A DNA stretch of 64,000 bases from Pleomorphovibrio marinus (lineage in GTDB: Bacteria; Bacteroidota; Bacteroidia; Cytophagales; Cyclobacteriaceae), in the NCBI RefSeq assembly GCF_003347495.1, contig NZ_QCXY01000001.1, forward strand, positions 62,001 to 126,000. Reading direction: 5' to 3'. A program made the translations under genes and the position numbers. Below the pieces are notes generated by a model that searched no databases, was not told the origin of the DNA, and saw nothing but the letters and a program-made list of their open reading frames with translations. Within the stretch, counting starts at the first letter, position 1. Each line of letters begins with the position of its first letter. Below, in pieces: positions 35,144 to 43,451 of this stretch.

Positions 35144-35944
35144 ATGGAACGAACCAAGTTGAAAAATATTCTCATTATTTCCGGGCTCACATTTACCTTC
35201 CTTTTTATGGGATTTATCCCCTCTGGAGAGAAAAGATCCGAGTTTAAACTCAGAAGGGTAGTCATCGATGCCGGCCATGGGGGCAAAGACCCAGGCACCA
35301 TCGGAAAGATGTCCCGGGAAAAGGATGTGGCATTGAAAGTGGCTATGCAGGTGGGCCAGTATATGGAGGAGCTGATGCCGGATGTGGAGGTCATTTATAC
35401 AAGAAAAACGGATGCCTTTATAGAACTGAAAGAGCGGGCAAATATTGCAAACCGAAACCGGGCAGATCTCTTTGTTTCCGTTCATTGCAATGCCGTGAAG
35501 TCCACCGGCCCCTATGGCACTGAGACCTTTGTGATGGGAACCAGCGACCTCAACAGGAATTTCGATTATGTAAAAAGGGAAAATTCGGTGATCCTACTGG
35601 AAGAAGATTATGAAATAAACTATGAGGGCTTCGACCCACAATCCCCTGAATCCTACATGATGTTCAATCTCATGCAGAAAGCCTATCTCAATAATAGCCT
35701 TTCCCTAGCAGATAAAGTGGAGACGGAATTTAGAACCAGGGTGAACAGACACAGCCGGGGAGTAAAGCAGGCTCCCTTGTATGTTCTTTGGACGACTAGC
35801 ATGCCTAGTGTGCTGATAGAAATTGGTTTTCTTTCCAACATGAATGAAGAACGCTACCTGAACAGTAAGGACGGTCAAACTTATATCGCCTCCGGAATTT
35901 ACCGAGCCATAAAGGCCTATAAAGAGGAAATAGAATCCCTCTAA
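35144..35944 (+). CDS. N-acetylmuramoyl-L-alanine amidase (Amidase_3)
   Basis: A 266-residue cell-wall amidase with an N-terminal signal or membrane anchor (NILIISGLTFTFLFMGF). The zinc-binding fold is clear: VVIDAGHGGKDPGTIG (first His), a Glu in SREKDVAL, DLFVSVHCNAVKS (second His) and VLIEIGFLSNMNEERYL (catalytic Glu). It removes stem peptides from peptidoglycan. No SPOR or AMIN domain is attached. It shares a 63-base divergent region with lptD. Confidence 0.92.
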   Translation: MERTKLKNILIISGLTFTFLFMGFIPSGEKRSEFKLRRVVIDAGHGGKDPGTIGKMSREKDVALKVAMQVGQYMEELMPDVEVIYTRKTDAFIELKERANIANRNRADLFVSVHCNAVKSTGPYGTETFVMGTSDLNRNFDYVKRENSVILLEEDYEINYEGFDPQSPESYMMFNLMQKAYLNNSLSLADKVETEFRTRVNRHSRGVKQAPLYVLWTTSMPSVLIEIGFLSNMNEERYLNSKDGQTYIASGIYRAIKAYKEEIESL

Positions 35945-36014
35945 AAACAAACTTTAACAGCCTTGGGTCCGTTTTGATTAGTATTAGCAACCGAGCATTT
36001 GGCTTTTTAAACAT

Positions 36015-37643
36015 ATGGATGTGACTTTTGATCGAAATGAAAACCTTAACAAAAAACTCATAAGCCAACTCAGAGCAAAGCTCGAGGAAATAAAGCTCGG
36101 TGGGGGTAAGGAAAGCATTGAGAAAATCCATGAAAAGGGAAAATTAACTGCCAGGGAAAGGATTGAATGGTTGTTAGATGATCCTTCCGACTTTTTGGAA
36201 ATTGGTGCCCTAGCCGCGGATGAAATGTACATGGAGGAGGGGTGTTGCCCTTCCGCAGGCGTGGTTTGTGGTATTGGCAGGGTTAGTAAGCGAATGTGCG
36301 TAATCGTAGCCAACGACTCTACCGTAAAGGCAGGTGCATGGTTTCCCATGACTGCAAAAAAGAACCTGCGGGCACAAGAAATCTCCATGGAAAACCACAT
36401 CCCCATAATTTATTTGGTGGACAGTGCAGGGGTATATTTACCTATGCAAGACGAAATATTCCCCGACAAGGAACATTTTGGAAGGCAGTTTCGCAACAAT
36501 GCTAAGATGTCATCCATGGGAATAGTGCAAATTGCCGCAATCATGGGTAGTTGCGTTGCAGGGGGAGCCTATTTACCCATAATGTCTGATGAGGCACTTA
36601 TCGTGGACAAAACGGGTACCATTTTCTTAGCCGGGTCATACCTGGTAAAAGCTGCCATAGGCGAGACTGTGGATAATGAAACCCTGGGGGGTGCAAGCAC
36701 CCATTGTGAGGTTTCTGGAGTGACCGACAACAAATTCCCGGATGACCAATCCTGTCTTAATGCGATTAAAAAAATCATGGCCACTTTAGGGAAACCAGAT
36801 AATGCTGGTTATGACAGGATCACCAGTTCCCAGCCGGCATATAATGTGGAAGAAATTCTGGGTGAATTTCCGGTGGATAGGTCCAAGCCCTATGAAATGA
36901 TGGATATCGTAGAAAGAATTGTGGACGGTGGCAGCTTCATGCACTACAAAAAGGATTACGGTAAAACCTTGATTTGCGGCACGGCAAGAGTGGATGGTTG
37001 GGCTGTTGGGTTTGTGGCCAATCAAAGAAAAATTGTGAAGACCAAAGCAGGTGAAATGCAGATGGGTGGGGTAATCTATTCTGATTCTGCCGACAAGGCA
37101 GCTCGATTTGTCATGAATTGTAATCAACGAAAAATCCCCTTGGTTTTCTTTCAGGATGTTAGTGGCTTTATGATAGGCAGTAAAGCCGAACAAGGTGGCA
37201 TCATCAAGGATGGTGCAAAAATGGTAAATGCCATGGCGAATTCAGTGGTGCCGAAGTTCACCTTTATTCTCGGAAACTCCTATGGCGCTGGGAATTATGC
37301 GATGTGTGGAAAGGCCTATGACCCGAGATTGATCTTTAGCTGGCCGACGGGACAAATGGCCGTGATGAGTGGCGCCTCTGCTGCCAAGACCTTATTGCAA
37401 ATCAAGGTGGCCTCCCTAAAAAAAGGAGGGCAGGAAATCACTAAAGAGGCCGAAGAGGCCTTACTCAAGGATATTTCCCAAAAATATGAGAAAACCCTTC
37501 ACCCCTTTTATGCCGCTGCCAGATTGTGGGTAGATGGGGTTATCGACCCTAGGGATACCCGGCAAATCATCAGCAAGGGTATAGAAATGGCCAATCACCG
37601 AACCATTTCAGAAAAGTTTAATGTTGGCATCATACAGACCTAG
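36015..37643 (+). CDS. acyl-CoA carboxylase, carboxyltransferase beta subunit
   Basis: The 542-residue protein matches the biotin-dependent carboxyltransferases of the propionyl-/methylcrotonyl-CoA carboxylase group. It has KLTARERIEWLLDDPSDFLEIGALA at the N-terminus, the first crotonase-like core (MGIVQIAAIMGSCVAGGAYLPIMSDEALIVDKTG), and the second core (IPLVFFQDVSGFMIGSKAEQGGIIKDGAKMVNAMA; FILGNSYGAGNYAMCG). In MccB-type enzymes these cores form the biotin and acyl-CoA sites. The biotinylated alpha subunit is not in the window, so the acyl-CoA substrate stays open. Confidence 0.9.
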   Translation: MDVTFDRNENLNKKLISQLRAKLEEIKLGGGKESIEKIHEKGKLTARERIEWLLDDPSDFLEIGALAADEMYMEEGCCPSAGVVCGIGRVSKRMCVIVANDSTVKAGAWFPMTAKKNLRAQEISMENHIPIIYLVDSAGVYLPMQDEIFPDKEHFGRQFRNNAKMSSMGIVQIAAIMGSCVAGGAYLPIMSDEALIVDKTGTIFLAGSYLVKAAIGETVDNETLGGASTHCEVSGVTDNKFPDDQSCLNAIKKIMATLGKPDNAGYDRITSSQPAYNVEEILGEFPVDRSKPYEMMDIVERIVDGGSFMHYKKDYGKTLICGTARVDGWAVGFVANQRKIVKTKAGEMQMGGVIYSDSADKAARFVMNCNQRKIPLVFFQDVSGFMIGSKAEQGGIIKDGAKMVNAMANSVVPKFTFILGNSYGAGNYAMCGKAYDPRLIFSWPTGQMAVMSGASAAKTLLQIKVASLKKGGQEITKEAEEALLKDISQKYEKTLHPFYAAARLWVDGVIDPRDTRQIISKGIEMANHRTISEKFNVGIIQT

Positions 37644-37703
37644 CCCTTTACTTTTTCCAGTAAATGGTTTATATTAATCCTAGCTCTAAATGCCCCCATA
37701 CAA

Positions 37704-38546
37704 ATGGAAGAATTTAGTGAAAAAGAATTAAATGCATTGGTGTCTCTTTTGGATGATTCCGACAAAGAGGTAAAAGAACATGTGCGGGATAAAATCATTA
37801 GCCTTGGCAATCAGGTAATCCCCTTCTTGGAAAAGAAATGGGAAAGCAGCTTCAACCCCGACCTGCAAAAGGAAATAGAAGATCTGGTACATGACTTGCA
37901 GTTCTCCCTTTTGAAGGAGCGCCTGGGGGAATGGAAGCAAACCCAGGACAGAGACCTACTCACGGGTCTTTGGATCATCAACACCTATCAATACCCAGAC
38001 CTGGAATTTGAGCAATTAAACGCCACCATGCATCAAATCTATTTTGAAGTATGGACTTCCTTTAAAAATGACCTGCCTGCCTACGACAAAATAAGGATTA
38101 TCAACAACGTCCTTTTTAATGACTTGAAATTTTCCGCAAACACCAAAAATTTCCATTCCCCGGGCAATAGCATGCTTAGTAACGTGCTGGATTCCAAAAA
38201 AGGCAACCCAATTAGTTTATGTGCGGTTTATATCCTTGTGGCCAATAAGCTGGGTTTACCTATTTATGGGGTAAACCTGCCCAATTTATTTGTCCTAACC
38301 TATACAACCGAAAGCCTTACTTTTTACATCAATGCTTTCAATAAGGGCCTAATTTTTACCAAACAGGACATCATGAATTACCTTGATCACTTGAAATTGG
38401 AGCCAAGGAAAGAGTTTTTTGAACCCTGTGGTTCGTTGGAAATCATCCGCAGGACCCTTAGAAACTTGAATTATGCTTTTGAAAAAATAGGGGAGGTGGA
38501 AAAGGCCTCAGAGATCCAGGAATTACTCAAAATCGTAAACAGCTAA
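37704..38546 (+). CDS. SirB1/transglutaminase-like (Transglut_core2) family protein
   Basis: The 280-residue protein has an N-terminal HEAT-like helical segment (about 1-85: LNALVSLLDDSDKEVKEHVRDKII) and a Transglut_core2 domain (about 90-235). The core contains the Cys of GNPISLCAVYILVANKLGLPIYGVNLPNLFVL; the usual catalytic His position 'PGH' reads as PNL, so hydrolytic activity is doubtful. Members are often encoded beside biosynthetic genes but have no proven reaction. It ends with a four-base convergent overlap with the redoxin gene. Confidence 0.78.
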   Translation: MEEFSEKELNALVSLLDDSDKEVKEHVRDKIISLGNQVIPFLEKKWESSFNPDLQKEIEDLVHDLQFSLLKERLGEWKQTQDRDLLTGLWIINTYQYPDLEFEQLNATMHQIYFEVWTSFKNDLPAYDKIRIINNVLFNDLKFSANTKNFHSPGNSMLSNVLDSKKGNPISLCAVYILVANKLGLPIYGVNLPNLFVLTYTTESLTFYINAFNKGLIFTKQDIMNYLDHLKLEPRKEFFEPCGSLEIIRRTLRNLNYAFEKIGEVEKASEIQELLKIVNS

Positions 38547-39145
38547 AAGGGTCGCACGTTGCATCCAATAGCTCGGGTGGAGGCAGGACTTGGGCTGCCT
38601 CTGGATAATATGTTGGTAAGGGCATTTTCCAAATAATGCATTTGGGCTCCTTGCGCGGATTGAGGGTTATTATCAATAGCCCCCCTATAGGCCACCGAGT
38701 ATCCGGTGGGGCCGCTAGTTACCACTACAACCTCAGGAATCTTATTGATATTCATCATTTTAGTCACTTCCTGCTTTTCATCTATTAAAAAAGGCATGGG
38801 ATAGCTTTTACTCTTCACCCATTCAGCCATCTTTTCGGCTTGCTCTTCCGGAAACTGGCCACCGTGCGGATTGATGAGAAGAAAGGCCACTCCCGACTTG
38901 GCAAAAGTATCGTACAAGGCCATTATCCTTTCATCGTAAAGTTTGCTAAAGGGACAGTTAAGGGAGGTAAAGATCAGCACTACTGCCTTAGCACTGCTAT
39001 GGTCCTTTAAGGAGGTTTTTTGCCCAGATCCTGCATCCACCAGTTCAAAGTCAGAGACTCTTTGCGCATAGCCATCAGAAGGAAAAATCCCTTTGAGAAC
39101 CAATAAACCAATTACAAAGCAGGAATATGAGAAGCGGAGGCGCAT
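38543..39145 (-). CDS. exported thioredoxin-fold (redoxin/AhpC-TSA-like) protein
   Basis: A 200-residue protein with a signal peptide (about 1-28, ending DGYAQ). The thioredoxin fold is shown by FELVDAGSGQKTSLKDHS, AVVLIFTSLNCPFSKLYDERI and PFLIDEKQEVTKMMNINKIPEVVVV. The active site is CPFS: only the first Cys of a CxxC is present, as in peroxiredoxin- or resolvase-type redoxins rather than disulfide reductases. The following VOC gene lies two bases upstream on the same strand, so they form an operon. Confidence 0.82.
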   Translation of the reverse strand: MRLRFSYSCFVIGLLVLKGIFPSDGYAQRVSDFELVDAGSGQKTSLKDHSSAKAVVLIFTSLNCPFSKLYDERIMALYDTFAKSGVAFLLINPHGGQFPEEQAEKMAEWVKSKSYPMPFLIDEKQEVTKMMNINKIPEVVVVTSGPTGYSVAYRGAIDNNPQSAQGAQMHYLENALTNILSRGSPSPASTRAIGCNVRPF

Positions 39146-39147
39146 TT

Positions 39148-39681
39148 TTACTCGTAATTTTCAAGTAACTCCACTATTGCGCCTAAAGCATCTCTTGCAT
39201 CCACATAGGTATATCCCCCAGTTTCCCATCCTCCAGTTTGTACAGTTGGCATTCCCATAGTAGAAAGTTTTTTAGCAATCCCTTCCTTGTCTTCCACCCA
39301 AAAAGCGAAATGATGGATTCCTTCACCATGTGTATCCAAAAATTCCTGCCAGGTACTTCCTTCACCCATGGGCTGAATAAGCTCTATTTCAAGATTTTCT
39401 AATTTCAAAAAGGCAAGTTTTGCTTCTGCATGGGTCACCTCACCATTAAAGGTGGTGGGACGTTCAGGGTGAGAAACAGAAACAAAGGCCTCTGGTTCAT
39501 CCAAGCCCAATACCTCCGCCCACAATTTTCCACTTGCTTCTATGTCCTCGACCACTATTGCTACCTGTCCAATTTTTTTGGATTCAATTACGGGAGTGTT
39601 ACTTGAATCTTTTTCAAACAAGTCTTTTCCCGGCAAATACAACAGGACAATTCCAAAAGCGATCATCAAAAGAGTTTTCAT
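39148..39681 (-). CDS. VOC-fold (glyoxalase/dioxygenase-like) protein with N-terminal anchor
   Basis: The 177-residue protein begins with a hydrophobic signal or anchor (TLLMIAFGIVLLYLPG), unusual for the normally cytoplasmic VOC superfamily. The VOC domain follows: GQVAIVVEDIEASGKLWAEVLG, LAFLKLENLEIELIQP, GEGIHHFAFWVEDKEGIAKKL and GYTYVDARDALGAIVELLE. The candidate metal ligands (Glu in IELIQP, His in GIHHFAF, the final Glu in IVELLE) are kept. It is co-transcribed with the redoxin gene. The substrate is unknown. Confidence 0.82.
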   Translation of the reverse strand: MKTLLMIAFGIVLLYLPGKDLFEKDSSNTPVIESKKIGQVAIVVEDIEASGKLWAEVLGLDEPEAFVSVSHPERPTTFNGEVTHAEAKLAFLKLENLEIELIQPMGEGSTWQEFLDTHGEGIHHFAFWVEDKEGIAKKLSTMGMPTVQTGGWETGGYTYVDARDALGAIVELLENYE

Positions 39682-39746
39682 AGGCTTGACATTTTTTTTA
39701 TCAAGATAAAAAATTAAGCTGTCAATTTATAATTTGAGGGAATAAA

Positions 39747-40376
39747 TCACCAGATAGAATAGGTAAGAATCATGTCATTTTCTACCTCAGCCTGAACCTG
39801 GTAATGATGATCAGATGTTCCAGAGTCATAGATCCTACCTTTGATAAGCCTGTCTCCAATGGAAAAAGGCTTCAAAAGAATGTTGGACCTGAGGCTAATT
39901 CCCCTTCTACCCTGGCATTTGAATATGGTCTCCTTTGCGGACCAGGCCATGGTGTAGTGCAGGGGATCCCTATCCAAAAACTCCATTTCCTCCTCACAAA
40001 GAAACTTCGGACCAAGCCTGACAACTTTTTCCTTGATCACTTCTAAGTCAATTCCTACAGGCATATCCTTGTGGAAAATGGCTGCTGCGGCATGCTGACT
40101 GTGGCTCAGAGAAACATGTCCATACCCGTCCATTGCATAGGACTTTCCATGGTTGTCCTTATAAAATCCCGGATAGGGGAGGTGTATGGCATCCAGTGCA
40201 GATTTGATAGCCAAACGCGCACCTTTCCATTCCTTCTTTTTCTGGCGGTGGCCTATATTGGCATAGGAAAGTTTTTCCCTAAAGCTCAAAAAAGACAAGT
40301 GGTTGTTGTCTTGTTCATTAATATTATTTATGGCATAGGCAGATAAGGGACTGATTTTTTCTATTTTTGTTCGCAT
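39747..40376 (-). CDS. 4'-phosphopantetheinyl transferase superfamily protein
   Basis: A 209-residue Sfp/AcpT-like enzyme that attaches the CoA-derived arm to carrier proteins. It has the three signature regions: YGHVSLSHSQHAAAAIF, VGIDLEVIKEKVVRL (metal-binding Asp and Glu), and TMAWSAKETIFKCQG (WSAKE motif). The start is the ATG at 40376; the longer TTG-started frame would overlap the divergent WD40 gene. The two divergent genes have only 35 bases between their start codons. Confidence 0.88.
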   Translation of the reverse strand: MRTKIEKISPLSAYAINNINEQDNNHLSFLSFREKLSYANIGHRQKKKEWKGARLAIKSALDAIHLPYPGFYKDNHGKSYAMDGYGHVSLSHSQHAAAAIFHKDMPVGIDLEVIKEKVVRLGPKFLCEEEMEFLDRDPLHYTMAWSAKETIFKCQGRRGISLRSNILLKPFSIGDRLIKGRIYDSGTSDHHYQVQAEVENDMILTYSIW

Positions 40377-40411
40377 GCTTATTTTGGAGGTGATAATTTC
40401 AATTGCAATAT

Positions 40412-41329
40412 ATGTCAAAAATCCAAGTAAATAAACTCCACACCCTTACAGGACACAATCAATCTATTTTCGCCTTGGCGGAAGGGGTTTCTCCCAACTA
40501 TTTTTACTCTGGAGATGGACAAGGAATGGTGGTGGAATGGGACCTGGAAAAGCCAAAAAATGGAAAATTATTAGCCAAACTAAGCAATTCTGTATATGCC
40601 TTGTTTGTGGACAAAGAGAGCCAATTACTTTTCATCGGTGAAAATTTTGAGGGTTTACATGTGGTGGACCTGAAACAAAAAAAAGAGGATTGGTCACTAA
40701 AAATCACTTCCAGCGCCATCTTTGACATCAAATGCCGCGCAGACCAGCTTTTTGTAGCCACTGGAGATGGGGTCCTTGTAGTGTTGGACATCCATGAAAA
40801 ATCCCCTTTAAAGCACATAAAGGTCGCCAATGACAGTCTTAGGGTAATTGCGTTAAGCCCAAACAGGGATATAATGGCTATAGGATGCAGTGACAATACC
40901 ATAAAGGTATTCGAACTGCCTTCCTTTGAGCCAATCGCCAACCTAAAGGGTCATACCAACTCCGTATTTGCCCTCGACTTTTCTCCTGATGGGCGCCACC
41001 TCATTAGTGGGGGAAGGGATGCCCACCTTAGGGTATGGAATACTGGAGATTTTAGCCTGGCCAAAGACATCGCAGCCCACATGTACGCTATCAATTTCCT
41101 GGACTTTCGTGAGGATGGCAAATATTTTGTAACTTGTAGCATGGATAAATCCATAAAGCTATGGGATGCACAAACCTTTAAGCTCCTAAAAGTTATAGAC
41201 AAGGCCCGGCATGCAGGACATGGGACTTCCATCAACAAGATAATTTGGAGTAGTTACCAGGGGCAAATTGTGGCCGTAAGTGACGATCGAACCTTATCCA
41301 TTTGGGACATAGAATTTTCATCAATATGA
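40412..41329 (+). CDS. WD40 repeat protein, 305 aa
   Basis: A cytoplasmic beta propeller of seven or so WD40 blades: KLHTLTGHNQSIFALAEG, NLKGHTNSVFALDFSPDGRHLISGGRDAHLRVWN and YFVTCSMDKSIKLWDAQ. No catalytic domain is fused, so it should act as a scaffold. The start is the ATG at 40412. The stop TGA (41327-41329) is also the first three bases of leader repeat copy F, which links it to the DivIVA-like gene. Confidence 0.87.
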   Translation: MSKIQVNKLHTLTGHNQSIFALAEGVSPNYFYSGDGQGMVVEWDLEKPKNGKLLAKLSNSVYALFVDKESQLLFIGENFEGLHVVDLKQKKEDWSLKITSSAIFDIKCRADQLFVATGDGVLVVLDIHEKSPLKHIKVANDSLRVIALSPNRDIMAIGCSDNTIKVFELPSFEPIANLKGHTNSVFALDFSPDGRHLISGGRDAHLRVWNTGDFSLAKDIAAHMYAINFLDFREDGKYFVTCSMDKSIKLWDAQTFKLLKVIDKARHAGHGTSINKIIWSSYQGQIVAVSDDRTLSIWDIEFSSI

Positions 41330-41413
41330 AATCGAGCATGACGAGCACGTCACACACCGGGATGATTATCGTTGCGAGATTCCATGTGGCCATTGAAAAG
41401 AAAATATAAACAC
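41326..41413 (+). repeat. dispersed leader repeat, copy F, filling the gap between two genes
   Basis: The copy starts ATGAAATCGAGC, overlapping the WD40 stop codon, and ends AATATAAACAC, directly followed by the start codon of the DivIVA-like gene at 41414. The CCCCGAA/TTCGGGG hairpin is deleted, leaving the shortest copy that keeps both ends (88 bases). There is no other DNA between the two genes. Confidence 0.88.
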
Positions 41414-42205
41414 ATGAAAATAACGCCATTAGATATTCGGCAAAAAACCTTTGAAAAACAGCTTAGGGGATATGATAAAGAAGAGGTAAATGCTTTTTTG
41501 GTATACCTTTCCCAGGAATGGGAAAAGATTTCTGAAGAAAAAAACACCTTAAACGTCCGGTTGGAACATGCCGAAAAGGAAGCCGGCAAGCTACGGGAGG
41601 TAGAAGCTTCACTTTTCAGAACCCTAAAAACGGCTGAAGATACAGGTGCAAGTATCATAGAACAGGCAAATAAAACCGCTGATATCATCCTTAAGGAAGC
41701 GCAGTTAAACGCAGATGCCTTGGAAGCTGCATCCAAGAACCGCTCCAAAGCCATGATCGAATCTGCTGAAGCACAGGCTGCAGAAATCATGGGAGAGCTC
41801 AAAGAACAGGTCCGCCAGCTTTCGGGGAATTACGAGAAGCTTTTGGAACAAAGGGAATCCATCCTCGAAAACCTTAAAAACCTTGCCAGTCAAGCCAGGA
41901 GCACCGCAGAAAATTCCGAACAATCCTTCCGAAAAGTGGATGTATCCGTGCATAATAACGTGGTAAAGGAGTTAGAAAAAAAACCGCCAGTCTCCCCTTC
42001 CTATTCCTTTGAAGTCCCTGAGCGAAACCTGGATAAAAAGAACCAAGAAGACACCAAGGAAAACGCCAAAACAGAGACCGATTTACAAGAAACCGATCAG
42101 CCTTCCATATCCAGCAACATAGAGGACACTGAAACAAAAGGCAAGGAAGAGGACAACAAACCGCCCAAAGAAAAGGGGAGTTCATTTTTTGACCAGTTTG
42201 ATTAA
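41414..42205 (+). CDS. DivIVA domain protein
   Basis: A 263-residue coiled-coil protein. The N-terminus MKITPLDIRQKTFEKQLRGYDKEEVNAFLVYLSQEW is the membrane-binding DivIVA/GpsB motif. A long coiled coil (about 30-175) rich in Glu, Lys, Ala and Gln follows, then an acidic disordered tail (about 185-250) and the hydrophobic terminus SSFFDQFD. DivIVA proteins mark curved membrane and guide division or wall growth. The start is the ATG at 41414, fixed by the end of repeat F; the longer TTG frame would translate the repeat. The stop overlaps the folB start (TAATG). Confidence 0.88.
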   Translation: MKITPLDIRQKTFEKQLRGYDKEEVNAFLVYLSQEWEKISEEKNTLNVRLEHAEKEAGKLREVEASLFRTLKTAEDTGASIIEQANKTADIILKEAQLNADALEAASKNRSKAMIESAEAQAAEIMGELKEQVRQLSGNYEKLLEQRESILENLKNLASQARSTAENSEQSFRKVDVSVHNNVVKELEKKPPVSPSYSFEVPERNLDKKNQEDTKENAKTETDLQETDQPSISSNIEDTETKGKEEDNKPPKEKGSSFFDQFD

Positions 42206-42570
42206 TGGGAAAAGTAGCACTTGAAGGGATAGAATTCCATGCATATCACGGGGTCTTCTCAGAGGAAAAAAAACTCGGAAACCGGTTTACTGTGGACATA
42301 AGGGTGGACACAAATTTCAAAGACGCCATGCTGAAGGACCGGCTGAAAGACACTGTCGATTACTACAAACTCTACCAAATTGCAAAATCCCATATGCAGG
42401 AACCAGTAAAACTACTGGAACATTTGGCTCACCTTATGGTTCAGGATATTCTTAAGGTTTACCCAAACCTGAAAAGCATTAAGGTAGTGATCAAAAAACA
42501 CAATCCTGCGCTGGGAGGAGTGGTGAATTATTCAGTAGTTGAGGTAAACTATCCGGAGGATTACCAATAA
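42205..42570 (+). CDS. folB: dihydroneopterin aldolase
   Basis: The 121-residue enzyme has the FolB features VALEGIEFHAYHGVFSEEKKLGNRF, with the active-site Glu and the Tyr-His pair, and DTVDYYKLYQIAKSHMQEPVKLLEHLAHLM. C-terminal IKVVIKKHNPALGG ends with the conserved Lys-x-x-Pro. It retro-aldol cleaves dihydroneopterin in folate synthesis. The ATG shares its A with the DivIVA stop (TAATG), so translation is coupled. Confidence 0.92.
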   Translation: MGKVALEGIEFHAYHGVFSEEKKLGNRFTVDIRVDTNFKDAMLKDRLKDTVDYYKLYQIAKSHMQEPVKLLEHLAHLMVQDILKVYPNLKSIKVVIKKHNPALGGVVNYSVVEVNYPEDYQ

Positions 42571-42577
42571 ACATACT

Positions 42578-43039
42578 ATGTATAGCCGTATTGCTGTCAG
42601 CAAAACAAAGAAAGCATTTTGGACTGCCTTCGGCCAATATATGAAACCAGTGCCCTCCGCAGAAGGAGTTCCGGTAAGATGGCAAAACTACAAAACGGGA
42701 ATTAAAAACGTTTACTTCAGGTTGGACGCACGGTTGGATAAAGCCAGTATTGCAATAGAGATTTCGCATCCCGACAAGGATACCAGGGAGTTGCTTTTTG
42801 ATCAATTTGAGATGTTTAAGGGCATCCTGCATCAGATTTTTCGGGAAGAGTGGCATTGGGAATTGCATGCAAGGGACGAATTTGGTCAACCCATATGCCG
42901 AATCTATAAGGAACTGCCTGGTGTAAGTGTGATGAAGGAAGAAGACTGGCCGGCAATCATTTCCTTTTTAAAACCAAGGATTATGGCCATGGACGAATTT
43001 TGGGGAGAATTTAAACACGGCTTTGAAGGGTTAGCCTAG
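42578..43039 (+). CDS. DUF4268 domain protein, 153 aa
   Basis: The protein matches DUF4268: FWTAFGQYMKPVPSAEGVPVRWQNYKTGIKNVYFRLDA, IAIEISHPDKDTRELLFDQFEMFK and WHWELHARDEFGQPICRIYKEL. The I-E-I core suggests a restriction-endonuclease-like fold, and DUF4268 is often a C-terminal domain of such proteins, but here it stands alone and no activity is known. It follows folB by seven bases and overlaps the convergent IscA-like gene by four. Confidence 0.82.
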   Translation: MYSRIAVSKTKKAFWTAFGQYMKPVPSAEGVPVRWQNYKTGIKNVYFRLDARLDKASIAIEISHPDKDTRELLFDQFEMFKGILHQIFREEWHWELHARDEFGQPICRIYKELPGVSVMKEEDWPAIISFLKPRIMAMDEFWGEFKHGFEGLA

Positions 43040-43350
43040 GCATCGTGCCTTTTGGGAATAGTGGCATTCACAAAGGTAAAGCCCCTGGCATCGTCCCCTT
43101 CATAAAAATCGATTTCCATCCCCATCAAAAACATTACATGCCTTTTCTCGATAAGTACCTCTATTCCTTTCCATTCAAACAGTTGGTCTCCCTCCTTGGG
43201 TTTATCAAACCCCAAGGCATAGGAAACACCTCCACAGCCCCCACCTTTTACCCCTACCCTCAAACCATAATCTCCGGGAATGTTTTTATGGGTGATTATG
43301 TTCTTGATTTCCTCCACTGCCTTTGTGGTAATACTAATAGGTATCAACAT
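43036..43350 (-). CDS. HesB/IscA-type iron-sulfur carrier-like protein lacking the C-terminal CxC
   Basis: A 104-residue A-type carrier fold: ISITTKAVEEIKNIITHKNI, LRVGVKGGGCGGVSYALGF, VLIEKRHVMFLMGMEIDFYE and GFTFVNATIP. Canonical IscA/SufA proteins bind iron through one Cys here plus a C-terminal Cys-Gly-Cys. This protein has only the first Cys; the C-terminus reads GFTFVNATIPKRHDA. The start is the ATG at 43350; the longer frame would add an unsupported Cys-rich N-terminus. It may bind a cluster differently or have another role. Confidence 0.8.
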   Translation of the reverse strand: MLIPISITTKAVEEIKNIITHKNIPGDYGLRVGVKGGGCGGVSYALGFDKPKEGDQLFEWKGIEVLIEKRHVMFLMGMEIDFYEGDDARGFTFVNATIPKRHDA

Positions 43351-43451
43351 GCTGAAAAAAGACTTTTCTACGTTATTTGGTTCAAAATTATCACAAAAAT
43401 CAACGCAAAGCACAGGGATATTTTGGATATTCGAATTAAATTATCAAAACC

